Positions 1 through 11,999 of a stretch of DNA of 64,000 nucleotides are shown here, piece by piece. The stretch comes from Caenorhabditis elegans (Eukaryota; Nematoda; Chromadorea; Rhabditida; Rhabditidae). Below the pieces are notes generated by a model. It was not told where the DNA came from. It made no database searches and saw only the letters and a list, made by a program, of their open reading frames with translations. Within the stretch, counting starts at the first letter, position 1, and the number at the start of each line of letters is the position of its first letter. Location of the stretch: contig NC_003281.10 in assembly GCF_000002985.6 (NCBI RefSeq), forward strand, positions 5,828,001 through 5,892,000. The letters run 5' to 3'. The position numbers were made by a program, and so were the translations under genes.

Positions 1-157
1 GGTACTTAATACGAAATTGTGTTACTTGGCATATTCTCAGTTTAATTTGAATTTAACTGCTCAAGAAAACTACAAAACGCAAGAACCATACATCATAACT
101 AATAATGCATTTATCTCTGTCTTTGAAAAATAAATTAATGGGATGACGGAGAATCAG

Positions 158-436
158 AGTTTATTTGGGCCCATAATGCTTCAGCGAGCATACTGGGCAC
201 ATCGCGATCGAGGTTTCTGATGGATTCGTCCCAGATTAACAGTAAATCTACCGTAATCAATTTTTAAAGCTGCAGAGCTCTATTCGGAAACTCGAACAAA
301 ACAAAATTTAAAGATGCTCTAGATGCATACTTTTGGTCCCAAATATAAATTATAAAACTATTTCAGCCCAGCCAGCATCGCAGGAATCGGATTCGTAGCA
401 GGTGCATTTTTTGCTCTCTGCTTCCAGTGTCGCTGA
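158..436 (+). CDS. Probable last two exons of an upstream gene, hydrophobic C-terminus
   Basis: Two short plus-strand blocks join in frame. The first is about 158-212 and ends at the donor CGAG|GTTTCT. The second is 367-436 and starts after the good acceptor ACTATTTCAG. The joined reading ends in a hydrophobic stretch (AGIGFVAGAFFALCF) followed by QCR and a TGA stop at 434-436, which looks like a C-terminal membrane segment with a minimal cytoplasmic tail. An AATAAA follows at 633-638, as expected for a gene end. The left boundary of the first block is uncertain because the acceptor near 157 is not pyrimidine-rich, and the frame stays open back to a TAA at 136-138. The family is not recognised and most of the gene lies outside the window. 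Confidence 0.42.
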
Positions 437-632
437 ACTGCTTCTTCTTTCTCTTCTTCTCCTTATATCAACAGGTACTTCATTGCCATCCCCCTCTTTT
501 TCATTCTCTTCTCTGATATTTCATATCATCGGATTGTAAATCTTTGGTTTTCATTGCATTTAATCGATTTATGTATTTTCATTTTTTTTTTATGAAAAAA
601 GAATGTGGAACAAAAATAATATAAAAAGACGA

Positions 633-638
633 AATAAA
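633..638 (+). terminator. Poly(A) signal AATAAA for the upstream plus-strand gene
   Basis: AATAAA lies about 200 bases after the candidate stop at 434-436. It sits in AT-rich, non-coding sequence with pyrimidine runs typical of a worm 3' UTR. Confidence 0.4.
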
Positions 639-2109
639 ATATTTTGAGATTAATTAGCGAGAGAAAATTGGGACGGCTGTAAAAACGGAGAACTTATTAC
701 AATCTATTGCCTTTTCGTTTGGATGTATAAGGTGCAAGAGAAATGTACACAGGACTTGGAGAAGAGGTGCAATATGTGAGAGAAGAAAATGGGTGAAAAA
801 TGAATGAAAACAAAATAATAACAAGGATAAAAAAACGGTTTTTGTGGGAAGGGAAGACAATTGAAAGAGAACATACTTTTCAGACAAAAGATCGGATCAC
901 AGATTCAAAACGAGGAGGAAAGAATCTAAAATGATGTGATGTACAAACAAATGCACACACGCTAAAATCTACAGTTTCAATGATAAACTAATCTCATATA
1001 CAAGGCAGCAAAATGAGAAGAACAAATATTTTAAAAATATTCAAAAAAAAAGAAAACAATCCCTGATTTTAGTAAATGAACGCGTTTCGAATTCTATCAT
1101 TTCTATAATAATCACTAAACTTTTCTTGCTGGGGGAGGGAAAAACTGGGCAAAATATAAAAATTCTTGAGGTATTTTTGAACAGTGTGAGAAAGGAAAAA
1201 ATAATGAAATATAGACCAGGGAGACACACGTGTAGAAAGGGAAGGGAAGGGAGTATCAGAAGCTCACGATGCTCATCGAAAGAGAGCCTAAAAAGACACG
1301 TAGTTGAGCTCCAGAACTTTTTTCTATTATCACATTTTTCAAAGAGGACGAAGAAGAAATTGGGGACTAATTATTCACGCACTACACAGTTTTTCAGATG
1401 AGGGGAGAGGAGAGAGAGGAAAATGGAAATTTTGAACCGTATTTCAAATGAGGATTGGACAGGTTTGAGTCTGATTACGACTAGGAATCGATTCGGAGGC
1501 AGGAGTCTCGTGGAAAATGGAATTCGGAAACGTGAAACAAGGAAAAAATCAGGAAAAAAAACTGATATGGATAGAAGGGCAAGCTGATGATAGGAGGAGG
1601 AGGCAAAACAATCATTTATAGAGGACAACAACAACTGAATCCATTCCACGAAGACTCGATTTTCTTTTTTGTACAGGTTTTGTGCAACTGAGCAATTCAA
1701 TTCAGACGAGGCGGAGTTTAGAACGGATTTGACCTGAAAATTAGAAAACATTGATTGAGAAGAAAACAGTTTGTTTAAAAAAAACTGTCTTCTAATTTTT
1801 TTAAAGGTTTGCGTTTTTAAAGAGTACTGTAATTTTAAAATCATGTTTCAAATCATATTAATTGTGTTTTCATTGTCAAATTCGGGTATTTTTTTTAGAT
1901 TGACAGGTATATATTTTTTTAATCAAAAAACGATGAAAAAATAGAGTACTCTTTAAAGACGCACATATTTTCGCATTTGACCAACATTTTTCGTGTCGAG
2001 ACCGGTTACCGTAATTTTGGTGAAAAATCGTAAACTTTCGCGTTTGAGTAATACTTTTTGTAAAGTTATTACAAAAATTAAAACTTTCCGGAATTTTTTC
2101 ACTTCCAAC
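639..2109. other. Gene-free stretch between the upstream gene and mdt-15
   Basis: No coding exons are supported here. The plus strand is purine-rich (GAGAAAG, GGGAGAGGAGAG) and open frames are low-complexity. One good minus-strand acceptor-like site lies at 1733-1738 (TTTTCAG|GTCAAATCC when read on the minus strand), but no convincing exon follows it. A dispersed inverted-repeat fragment lies near the right end. Confidence 0.5.
1797..2036. repeat. Dispersed inverted-repeat element (TTTAAAGAGTACTGTA / TCTCGACAC type), copy 1
   Basis: The left side carries TTTTTAAAGAGTACTGTAA. The right side carries GAGTACTCTTTAAAGACGCA followed by GTGTCGAGACCGGTTACCGT. The core arms are inverted copies of each other. 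The same motif set recurs at 6283-6567 and 45690-45965, so this looks like a non-autonomous MITE-like family. This copy is diverged, and its left outer arm lacks the clear TCTCGACAC match. Confidence 0.6.
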
Positions 2110-2115
2110 TTTATT
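2110..2115 (-). terminator. mdt-15: Poly(A) signal of mdt-15
   Basis: TTTATT on the plus strand reads AATAAA on the minus strand. It lies about 107 bases downstream of the mdt-15 stop codon. Confidence 0.6.
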
Positions 2116-2221
2116 TTATAATGTTTTTCATATTTTTTATTATTTTACAAAAATAAACATTGAATAACAAAACTTTTAGTGAGCAGGCACAAAAAAAGAA
2201 ACTTAATGCACTCTACCTAAC

Positions 2222-5200
2222 TTACAAGTTAAGATTATCGTAGAAGAAATCGTTGCCCACGTTGAAAGCGACGTCTAGACCACCGCTTGTCTGGTTTTGG
2301 TATTGATTCACTTGTTCTTCCTGTAGAAAATTATAAATTTAAAATTCAATTTGAAGTGCAATTTTCATAAATTTCCCTTTCTCAGCGAAAGAACTTACCC
2401 AAGCATTCAAATAGTCAGTAATTGACGAAAGACCGGGTCGTGATAATCTCTCATATACTGAATTTTGTAGATCATCATACAAATATGCATCCAAATCAAT
2501 GACTGCTCGATCTACAGTCACATTTCCAGCTGGATAAGTGGTTGGAACAACGAGTCGAAGTGGTGGGAACTGTTGATTACGGATTTTACAGACGACAATG
2601 ATATGATTGGCATCATGACGTTGATGGTTTGGATCAATCTCGAATCGAGCATCAAGGATTTGAAGTTCCTTTCTTGCTGTTTCATTGAGATTTGATCGTT
2701 GAACTGGTGGACCAGCCTGAATATTTATTGATTGAGATTATTGATTGGCTGTTGATTTTTTTTTTGTAAAAATAGATTTTTTGGTAATCTTGTTGGTTTT
2801 TTCGGACCAAAAAAAGAAAAAAAAACTGAATTGCGAAAATGTTGATTTTTAGTCGGGAGAAGAAAAAATACGAAAATGTTTTGTTTTTGGTCTAAAATGT
2901 TTTTGGTGTCCCTGTTTGAGATCAGAGGTTTTTCGTTTTTCGATTTTTTTTTTCGTGTTTTCGGCGACACAATTATTTTTCACTTTTTTCAAAAATCATT
3001 TGAGGATACTTTGTGTGTTTTTTTTTTTTGAAAGCTGAGAAACTCAATTTTTAATATAAAACTTACATTCATCGAATTCTGCCCGACGTGCAATGTTGGC
3101 TGAAGTGCATCAATCGGCGTTGGGTTTGGAAGGAAATCATCATAGTTCAGATCATCAAGTCCTGACATTCCACCCATTGATCCAGGTGTTCCCATTTTTT
3201 GATTCGGTGTACCCATTGGATTCATTGAAGGGGCTCCAGAACTTGGACCTGACATACTTGATCCACTCATCGAATTACGATCTCTTCCAATTGGTCCAGG
3301 ACCATTTGGCATTCTCATATTGTTTCTCATCGCTGCAGGATTCGGGTATGGAGCATGACGATGATTGTTGACTGGTGATGTCATCGGATCGTGTCCCATA
3401 TCTCCACGATACATTCCATGAACTGGACCACCTCCACCCTGCATCATCATATGATCCTGTGGCATCATTCGTTGCTGCTGTTGGTGTTGCTGTTGATGCC
3501 ACATTGGTGGTTGATGCATTTGCATATGTGGTGGTGGAGGTCCCATATACTGCTGATGTCCATAACCTGGATGTCCTCCGTAGGGATTTGGCACCTGACC
3601 ATTACCCAACATAGCATGTTCACCGTTCATCATCGGATCGTTCATTCCCATATGATTCTGATTCTGTGACATTGGAGCAATATTCAAGAAGTCTTGCTTT
3701 CTGGCAATCCACATCTCCAAATGGTTCAAGTATTCAAGGCTAACCACACGTTTTCCTTCGAGCACACTGAGCATAACCTCAAGCTTGTGAGCAGCTTCAT
3801 GGTTACCCTCATGTCTGCATTGCCTTGCTCGTGTTCTCAAACTGTCGCAGCTTCCACGCATATTTCTCAATTTCGCAGAATACACGGTTTGATCCTCGGA
3901 ACTCATCATTCCCTGGTTTGGAACCATTCCGGGTCGTTGCTGTTGCTGCTGTTGTTGTTGTTGTTGCTGTTGTTGGGCAGCTGCACGTTGAGCAGCAACA
4001 TTTCGATCTCCAGGTGGGCCCATCTGATTGTGATGTCCTGGATATTGTTGAGGCTGATTGATAAGTGATTCAAGAACTGATGAAGGACCGGTTGGAGTGG
4101 CTCCTTGACCGTTCATTGGTCTTCCAGGATATCCATGTGGTTGTTGTGGTGGCATTGCACCCCATTGTGGTTGTTGTTGATACATATGTGCTGAAGGATC
4201 CCAAGGACGAGCTTGATCCATCTGAAAAAAAAATTAATCAAAAATTGAAAAATTAGCAGATTAAAAAAAAATACATTTGAAAAATAAACTCACATCCTTT
4301 TTAATCTGCTGATTGTACGGATTTCCACCCATTGGAGCACCACTACCAGGTGGTCCATTCATCATACCGTAACCACCGTATCCATTCGGTGGTCCACCCA
4401 TATTTGGAGCACCCATTTGCGGTGGTGGCTGACCCATTGCTGGTCCACCATTCATCTGGCTGCTTCCATTTGGGAATGGAACATTTGGTGCCGGCGTCGG
4501 ACCTCCACCGGGTGCCTGTGATCCTGGAGTGATCTGTCCACCTGGACGAATACTTGTATCTGGTGATGGAAATGAAGCAACCGCGGCGGCAACAGCAGCA
4601 GTGGCAGAAGCTGATGGAGCAGGCAATCCTCCTGGCGGATTTGGTGCTGATGGAGTTGTTGATGCCTGTGTTGTTGCTACGGTAACAGGTGGATTTCTTG
4701 CCTGAGCTGATGTTGGTTGTGGATCTGGAGGCACAGGAGCTCGATATCCGGGTGTTCCGCCAGCCGGAGTGTTTCCTAATAGAGCTAATTGAAATTTTAG
4801 ATTTTCGTTGCCACAAAAAACTACAAAAAGTTACCTGCTGTCGTACACGGCGGACTATGAAACTGTGATGGTTGTAACACGGAAGGCACTGCCGCTGATT
4901 TACTATTACAATTGATAGCATTAATCACTTTTGCGATCGTCCTCATATATTCGTCCTTCGACATACACTTTGCGAACACATATTCTTCGACCTGCCTCGC
5001 GTCACCGGGTACTGGTAAATTTGGGGCATTCTGCCGGTTTCTCGCCAACTCAGGCTCACTGAAAATTGGAAAATTTTTATATTTCGGGATTTTTTTTTCA
5101 TTTTTAAAAAGAGTACAGCCTGGATACATTTGTGACATCAGCTCCTATGGTTTATAATTTACAAATACTTGGGAATTTATCAAAATTTTGAATGGAAATT

Positions 5201-5337
5201 TTTGGAAATTTTCAACAAAAAAAAAATTTTTTAAAATGTTTTCTCGGTTATCAAAAAAATATTCCTTTAAAAAAAGCTTACAGTCTCTGAATAACATGCT
5301 CTCGAAATTTCGGCGAAGGCCAATCCTCTTCGCTCAT
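2222..5337 (-). CDS. mdt-15: Mediator complex subunit 15 (MDT-15)
   Basis: This is a Mediator tail subunit and transcriptional coactivator. In C. elegans it is known to work with NHR-49 and SBP-1 in lipid metabolism and stress responses. Exons on the minus strand are 5337-5282, 5058-4835, 4784-4294, 4221-3067, 2716-2399 and 2320-2222. They sum to 2343 nt, or 780 codons plus stop, which is the length I recall. The protein begins [11 protein letters not shown] and the first roughly 100 residues form the KIX-type activator-binding region. A long Pro/Gly/Gln/Met-rich middle follows ([16 protein letters not shown]) with a 13-residue Gln tract encoded at 3937-3975. A conserved C-terminal domain ends in FFYDNLNL. 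The frame upstream of the ATG stays open to a TAA near 5450 without another ATG, so this start is well supported. The reading is confident. Alternative upstream promoters are possible. Confidence 0.96.
3937..3975 (-). repeat. CAA/CAG repeat encoding a 13-residue polyglutamine tract in mdt-15
   Basis: Thirteen consecutive Gln codons (mixed CAA and CAG on the minus strand) lie within the largest mdt-15 exon. Codon mixing suggests a moderately stable tract. Confidence 0.85.
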
Positions 5338-5745
5338 CTTTCTACTCTGCTCTTGTTTTTGAAATGTTGCTTTTGCAAGCGATTCAACAACCGTCGACGT
5401 CAACGTGGCGGCGGCTTTCTGAGCGTCTTGATTCACACACAATTATCGACAAGAAGGAAAATGAAGAACAAATCAAAACGACGAACGCGGCAAACGAAAA
5501 ATAACGACGATTCCTGCAAAAGAAATAGAATAATGGATGGTTGAAAGTGGGGAAAAATTGTCACTTTTTGTATTATGGTGCATCGATCTATTGTGATTCA
5601 ACTTTCAATTCACAAAAGATCAGGATGGAAATATCAAAAAGTTCCCCATTTTCTCACCTCTTGTTCTCGTCAATAGTCGACGAGCCGGCAAAATTTTCGG
5701 ATCGCCGACGGCAAAATCACTTTTTGATTCGTTCCCCGGTTTGAC
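5338..5745 (-). promoter_or_regulatory. mdt-15: Probable mdt-15 5' leader with trans- or cis-splice acceptor at 5746-5748
   Basis: Read on the minus strand, AATTCCTAATTTCAG|GTCAAACC at 5748-5740 is a strong worm splice acceptor. No coding exon starts there. The 408 bases between it and the mdt-15 ATG would form a long 5' UTR, joined either to SL1 or to a non-coding exon further right. Immediately before the ATG about 100 bases stay open in the mdt-15 frame without an ATG. This is inference from splice signals; no transcript data were available. Confidence 0.4.
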
Positions 5746-6097
5746 CTGAAATTAGGAATTGAAAAAAATATTTAGCGATGTTGAACGAAGAAGAGATTAA
5801 TAATAAAGGAATACGGATAAGGAGACGGATAAGGAGAAAAAAATAAACGGAGTTGAGAGAGATAAGATATCCCAAACGCTTGAAATTAAGAAAGAAAAAC
5901 AAATAAAAATAGGCAATTATGAGATAGAGATATTCTGTAGGAGAAATGGACCAGAGAGATAAGATATTCAGAACGCTGAAAAACGTTAAATTTTTTAATG
6001 GAAGATATGTGGTGGTTAGTATTATTTGGAAGATTTGGTAAGTTTTAAAAAAACTGAAAAATGTTTGAAATTTTCAAACAAAAAGTTCACTTTCACA
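5746..6097. other. Non-coding stretch between the mdt-15 leader and the ddx-23 duplicate
   Basis: AT-rich and purine-rich sequence with no supported exon. It could carry mdt-15 promoter elements, but no specific motif stands out. Confidence 0.4.
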
Positions 6098-6282
6098 TCA
6101 AGATGTGAATTGTCTAGGTTTGCTCCGTGCAGCATCATGTTCCGCGAGTCCATTCGGGCATAACGACGCAGGCAATTCAACGAGAACCTGGAAAATTTAA
6201 AAATTAAATGTTTTGTGTATAAAATTTTGTAAAGCAAGGGGACATACATTTCGCGTCAACGTAATTCTTCTAGTTTTTGACA

Positions 6283-6567
6283 AAAAAACGGCACCCGGTC
6301 TCGACACGACACTCTCTTGATGAATGTGAAAGGTGTGCGCCTTTAAAGAGTACTGTAACTCCAAACTTTAATCTCAGTCGAATTTTTAAAGATTTTTCAT
6401 TGTTTTTCGATAAAAAAATATATTTATGAATTTATGGGAAAACTCAATGAAATGAAAATTTGAAATTACCGCAGTAATGAAAATTTGAAGTTACCGAACT
6501 CTTTAAAGACGCAGACCTTTCGCAGTTAACAACAATTTCTGTCGTGTCGAGACCGGGTACCGTATTT
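6283..6567. repeat. Dispersed inverted-repeat element (TCTCGACACGAC arms), copy 2
   Basis: The outer arms CACCCGGTCTCGACACGAC and GTCGTGTCGAGACCGGGT are inverted. The inner arms GTGCGCCTTTAAAGAGTACTG and CTCTTTAAAGACGCAGACC are inverted as well. The element is about 285 bases and AT-rich in the centre. It sits inside the intron of the ddx-23 pseudogene between pseudo-exons 6 and 5. This is the most complete of the three copies in the window. Confidence 0.75.
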
Positions 6568-9500
6568 TCGGCGCAAAAATTGTAGAATTAATCACAACAT
6601 TTTTTTGTTTTAAATTGCTCTAGAACGCTGAAATATGTTCTTATCTTATGGAACGTTTTACCGGTCTTATCATTCCCGAATAATTTTCATTTTCTTACAA
6701 AAAAAACGAATTCCGTTTTCCGCCTAACAAAAAATCCATTTTCGTCGCAGAGAGAAAACCAGCTCAAGTGCAAGAAATTAGGCAACCTTCCAGCACCACA
6801 ACACATGTGTGAAGTGCCGGAGAGCGCGCGCGAAAAAAGACGAAAGGGAATTCGGTTAGCGCGCACTGGAAAGTAAACCAATTACACGTGTGTTGGAAGG
6901 TGTCCGTCCACAATTTTTACCTGCTTCAAGTCGAAATAGACGGCAGTATCGTCAGGTGTGAGGAATGTGATTGCTTTTCCATGTTTGCCAGCTCGACCTG
7001 AAATTTTGGAAAGAATTATCAGATGTTATCGAGAATTAAACTAGAAGTGTGGAAGATTTCAAATATTTAGCTTCAAAATTTAAGAAAAATGTGCACTTTT
7101 TTCAATTTTTAAAAGAAAAACTTCTGATTTCAAATTATGAGAGCACCAGTCAAGCTGGGAGCCTAAGATATCGTATTAGAACTTATGGGTCAAAATAAAA
7201 ACACAAAAATACGACACTGCCAAGTGCAATAACAATGTGAAAAATCAACGCAAGAAGAAAAAGAAAACGAAAAGGGGGAGCAAATCATTTATCACCAAAC
7301 GAGCGTGTCGACGAAGCAGCACCACCACGCGGTCGGTGAGCCAGATAGAGAGAGAGATAGAGAGAGAGGGAAAGAGCCCGAGCAACTGGCGACATTTTCT
7401 AACAGAGAGAGAGTTCGGTGCTGATTGCCTGAGCAAAGACGAAGGGCAGGTGCTGACAGGGAAATTCAGAATACCGATGGAAGCCGTATCGAAGAAGTAG
7501 AACTGGGTGCGAAACGAATGTGGAAAGTGGCGAGGATAGGGGAAAAGAAAACGAATAAGAAGAAGAAGAAGACGACGATGAAAAAGAAGAAAATGATTGA
7601 TAATACCGTAGACGGACACACAAGTTAATGATGTTCAGAATAGTGTGCAAAATTGAGAGATTCTACATCGTTTGCTTATCGAAATTCTTATCACTACATA
7701 CACATACACACACCACCAGCAGCAGCAGCCTCAGCAACAGGCAACGAGATTCGCATTTTTGGGACACTGACAATCAGAAAGAGAGAAAGAAACTATTATT
7801 CTTCTTTTTCTACAGTTGTTTGTATTAAGATATTTCTTCCATTTTTTGATAAAATTAGAAGATGATGAAGATATGCTTTATTGAATCTATGATGGATTTT
7901 AAGTTTTGTCACTTTCATCTACATGTTATGGATAGGTAAATAATTTCTCAATTCACTGATACTCAACTTATATTCGATTACTTTTTAAATGTATAAAATA
8001 TATAACCATATTTTTTTGCCTACATTTTTTAAAATTAAATCGTTACAAGACCCGATAGATGAGCAATTTCCTATACTGTTTGAAAAGTTATATATCTCTG
8101 AAAACAGGAAGCTAAATAACATTATAAAAATTTCCGAAGGCTTCATAAACTTGAAAAATAACAAAAAATTTTAGTCTTCTAGTTTTTCTAGAATTTGATT
8201 CAGAAATGCCAAATTCGAGGAATTCCACGTGACCAAAAAAATGTCGATTTGGTTTTTTTAATTAGAAAATTGAGAGAATCCGTTTGTGAAACAAAAAGAG
8301 CGCCGACGGTGGCGCACCAAACAGATCCTCTATCTATGTACTCGATAGTACAATCTACAGGTCGGGGGTTGCGTAGAACGAAGAGTAAATGAATGGAAAT
8401 TCTGATCGAGGGAGACACGAGAATCAAAAAGACACTGGACACGTTGAAAGAGACGCAGACTGAACGACGAGCAGCAACAGTTGAAAGAAGACCCCCATAT
8501 CAATATACCATCTCCGTGTATGTAACCACTGGTATACGCTCCGATCATCATCAGCATCGGCCTCAACCCTTTTATTGCTGTACTGACGGCACCTCTTCCA
8601 AGTTGTCATGAATTTTTGGGCCAGATTGATAAAAGGCATGAAACCTGTGCGATTTGGAATATGGAGGTCTTGTTAGTACAACTGCAGCTCGTACTAAAAT
8701 GTTTGATGAGCTTGAGCATGTCAAACAGACACATAGGAAAGGCGAAACTGTGAAAATTTGATTCTTTCACTAAACCCTACCAGGTTGAACTAACCGGTAG
8801 AGATTGGCGGGGTTTATTGAATTCCGCGTGTAATCGGCAATGTGTGGAGGGGAATTGAAAAAAAACGATTTTGAAAATAAAATTGTGTGCGGAGGGGGCA
8901 AATATCGATACCGGCAGAGGCAGTGATGGAGGTGGAGGTTGAAAAAGACTGCAGAACAGAGTGTAGTAGAGAAAGAGAAATAGAGAAGGAAAGAAGCAAG
9001 GATGAATTTCATGGATTGATTGAAATCGACGGAGAATGCATGCAGTCAGGCAACAGAAAATGGAAAAGAATCGACAGTGCGGTAAAAGTGGCAAAGAAGG
9101 AAAAGAAGAAGAAGATGAAAGACGAGGAGAAGAAGAAGGAGGATGAGGACAATTTGCAACACACTATTCAACAATCTGAATGAGGAGTGGTAGGTCAAGT
9201 TGCGTACAGTTTACGCGAAGACACTCTTCCCAAAGGAGACAGATTACGGTCGTTTAAACGTTTTACGGAGAAATCGGTTCGAGGAAGGAAGTTTCATTAG
9301 AGGGAAACTATAGCAAAATTATCAAATTGATGTGAACTTTAATGATGGTATCAAGCTATTACAAATTTCCAAAATTGGAGAATTTCTTGAGATGAAATTA
9401 TTAATATCAAGTCAAAATGATGGACTTGGTCTCGAAACGACAAAAACGTTTCACAAACCGGACTAACAAACAATCGGACACACGAACTAACAGGCTGCTC

Positions 9501-11979
9501 GTTGACGGGAAAAACAATGTTTCCACCTTTTCTTCTTCACCGTTTTCTCAGTTGAAAGTTTAATGATGAAGGTGTTTGAGCGAGAGCAAGCAGCGAGCAG
9601 CAACAGGGAAAGAAAAAACACATTTCTCGTTTCATCTCCTGCTCAAACTGTCAATTGCATCTCGGTTGGCAATAGTGAAAAGGAGACGGGGAGCACATGG
9701 GACATCCTGATCATCATCAGCATCATTGGAGAAGACGCCACAGGTGGTGTCGCTTCAATGAACATAGAGCATCAAATGGCTTCTGTAGCTTATCTTTCCG
9801 AAAGAAACAAGTCTGAAAATGTCGTCGTCAGAAGACGAAGAAGCCAGATATTTCTCGTGTTCTATATCTGTAAGCTCCCTTCAAATTCCAGGGAATCTAA
9901 AATCTTGGATTGCGGAATGGTGTGTGTAAAAGACTATTTCGAGTCAGCTGTCCGGTTTTCGGTGTCCGAAAAAAGATGGAACTGCATCATGAAAAAGTGG
10001 AAATGTTTAACGAAAGTGCTCTGCAGACAGAATCCCGACTCTCTTTTTGAATGTCCATGAATATTGTTTGTTTAGAGAAAAAAGTACATTCGATATATGG
10101 CATTAAATTGTCCTCGACGGCAGAAAAAGAGAGCAATAAAACTTTTAGAACTAAACTTCAAAGTCGATACTGACAGTCTAACAACTCATTGAGAACGGAG
10201 AGCAGTACACAATTTTCGAAGAAAAAATTCATAGTAATTTTCTGCATCTAATTCGTGCTTATCAGTATACCGTAAATGTCAGTATTCCGCCAATTTAGTC
10301 AGCTGCCATTAATGATAACCTTTTTCTTTTATATATTCAATTCTCGCTATTCAATCTTCATTCTTTTCTCTCTCGCACATTCTGATACTTTGATCAGTAC
10401 ACACAAACCATTTCCCATCGCCACGAGGCGCTACGCAAATCATTTCATTTGATCAATTGGAGGGTAAACTCTCCATCGCATAAAGATCAAGAGAAGCTAG
10501 AGAAGCGACAAATTCTACCTGTTGCCGCGAAGTGAGAGAGATAGGAACATTGTTGAAACTCCCGATTTTTGCGACGGTAAATACATTCGGATAGCAACCA
10601 GCAGTTCCTTTCTTTTTGTTTCATTTCCTGCAGTTTCCTTTAGGGTAGATTCATGTTGAAATTGGCGTAAAAGGTGCGTAAAATGAGAGGCGAGAAACAA
10701 CCCAAAAATACATACATATAGCAACACTGTGGTGGAGATGGTGGTGGAAAGAAAGAAAAGCAGACGGCGTTGGTGATGGCAAAACGGAGACATAAACGAA
10801 AGATGGAGATCGAGATGAAGACAGCAATCGTTTTCTTGTTGTTTAGATCTTGCGCGGAAGAGAGGCATTGTTCCGCACAAGTACAGGCTGTGATGGACTT
10901 GAGAGACAGAGAGACGTTCCAAAAAGATTTCGGTGACTTTTTGGATAAGGCTCTCATTATGTGTATAAGATCGAGTAGATGGTGACAGAAGAATGAATAC
11001 TGGAGAAGAATAAGAAGACCACACGGTAGGGTCAATTGTTGAGAAGAAACATTCATTAATTTGAAGAAGACGAATAAGGAAGATCGTAGCGACACGCTGA
11101 CGACTTCCATGGATGGGAAAACAAGGAAAAACTCCATAGGAGAGACCAGGCCTGTCGGTAGCGAGATTTTGGACGTTGTTGAGACAAATGGGGGATTATG
11201 ACATGCATCTTGAAGCCTTCGAGAATTCTAAAACTGATAAAGAGAACAAAATAGTGGAGGGGAAACAGTTTCACAATCTGCTATCTCCGTCTCACAGATA
11301 ACATTTTCATCGATTAATTGATCGAAAAATGAGTTGTTTACAGTTCCGTGATTGACCTGAGAAGACACCATTGAAACAGTGTATATATGTGTGTATGAAA
11401 GTTATCAGCTGACAGATACCGATAGATACTGTAGAAGATGACTTAAGGAAGATAGAAAAACTGATCCTACTGGGCTTTGGGTTTCTCAAGGTCGAGGATC
11501 CGTTTCTGAATTTGCACGTGCACTTTTAAAGCTTTTAAAAATTAAAAACTGCCAATTATTATTTAAAAATATTGAAATTAATTATCATTGTCACTATATC
11601 TACATTCACATGAAATGCCACATCAAATTCACATGTAGAAGTGTAAAACAAAAATAAAAACAACATATTGAGACATGTGTATGCGTGTTTGAGAGATGAA
11701 TGAGAAAAATAAATAGGGGTGAAAGAGAAAAGGAAAGTTGGAATTGTTGAAGAAACGGAGGGTAGATTCAACGCATAGAGGGCACATTTTGAACCCAGTG
11801 CAAACACATGGAAAATTGCAAGAAAAGTTGTGAAGGTTGGGACAACACACGAGGAGAAAAAGAGCGAAAATCGAAATAAAAGGAACAAAAAAGTTGAGGA
11901 ATGAGGAGTAGAAGGAAATCGATGAAATGAACCAAGAAAAAATACCAAAAATTATCTGCAAACGGCATCGTAAAACGCA

Positions 11980-11999
11980 AAGAGAGAGAGAGAGAGAGT
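11980..11999. repeat. (GA)n microsatellite
   Basis: A run of about ten AG/GA units in the purine-rich block. No functional evidence. Confidence 0.7.

Noticed and set aside
1371-1844. 157-codon minus-strand open frame beyond mdt-15
   Set aside because: It contains a good acceptor, but the reading is biased in composition and lies past the mdt-15 poly(A) signal, with no domain.
3694-4068. Plus-strand open frame opposite the mdt-15 polyglutamine region
   Set aside because: A Leu-rich shadow of CAA/CAG codons. The minus-strand reading is clearly mdt-15.
9563-10060. 165-codon plus-strand open frame in the 12-kb block
   Set aside because: Low-complexity start, no domain, no splice-supported neighbours, and a similar length is expected by chance in purine-biased DNA.
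10515-11137. Two overlapping minus-strand open frames of 165-169 codons
   Set aside because: Ser/Leu/Phe-rich composition reflects the purine-rich opposite strand. They overlap in different frames and show no conserved pattern.
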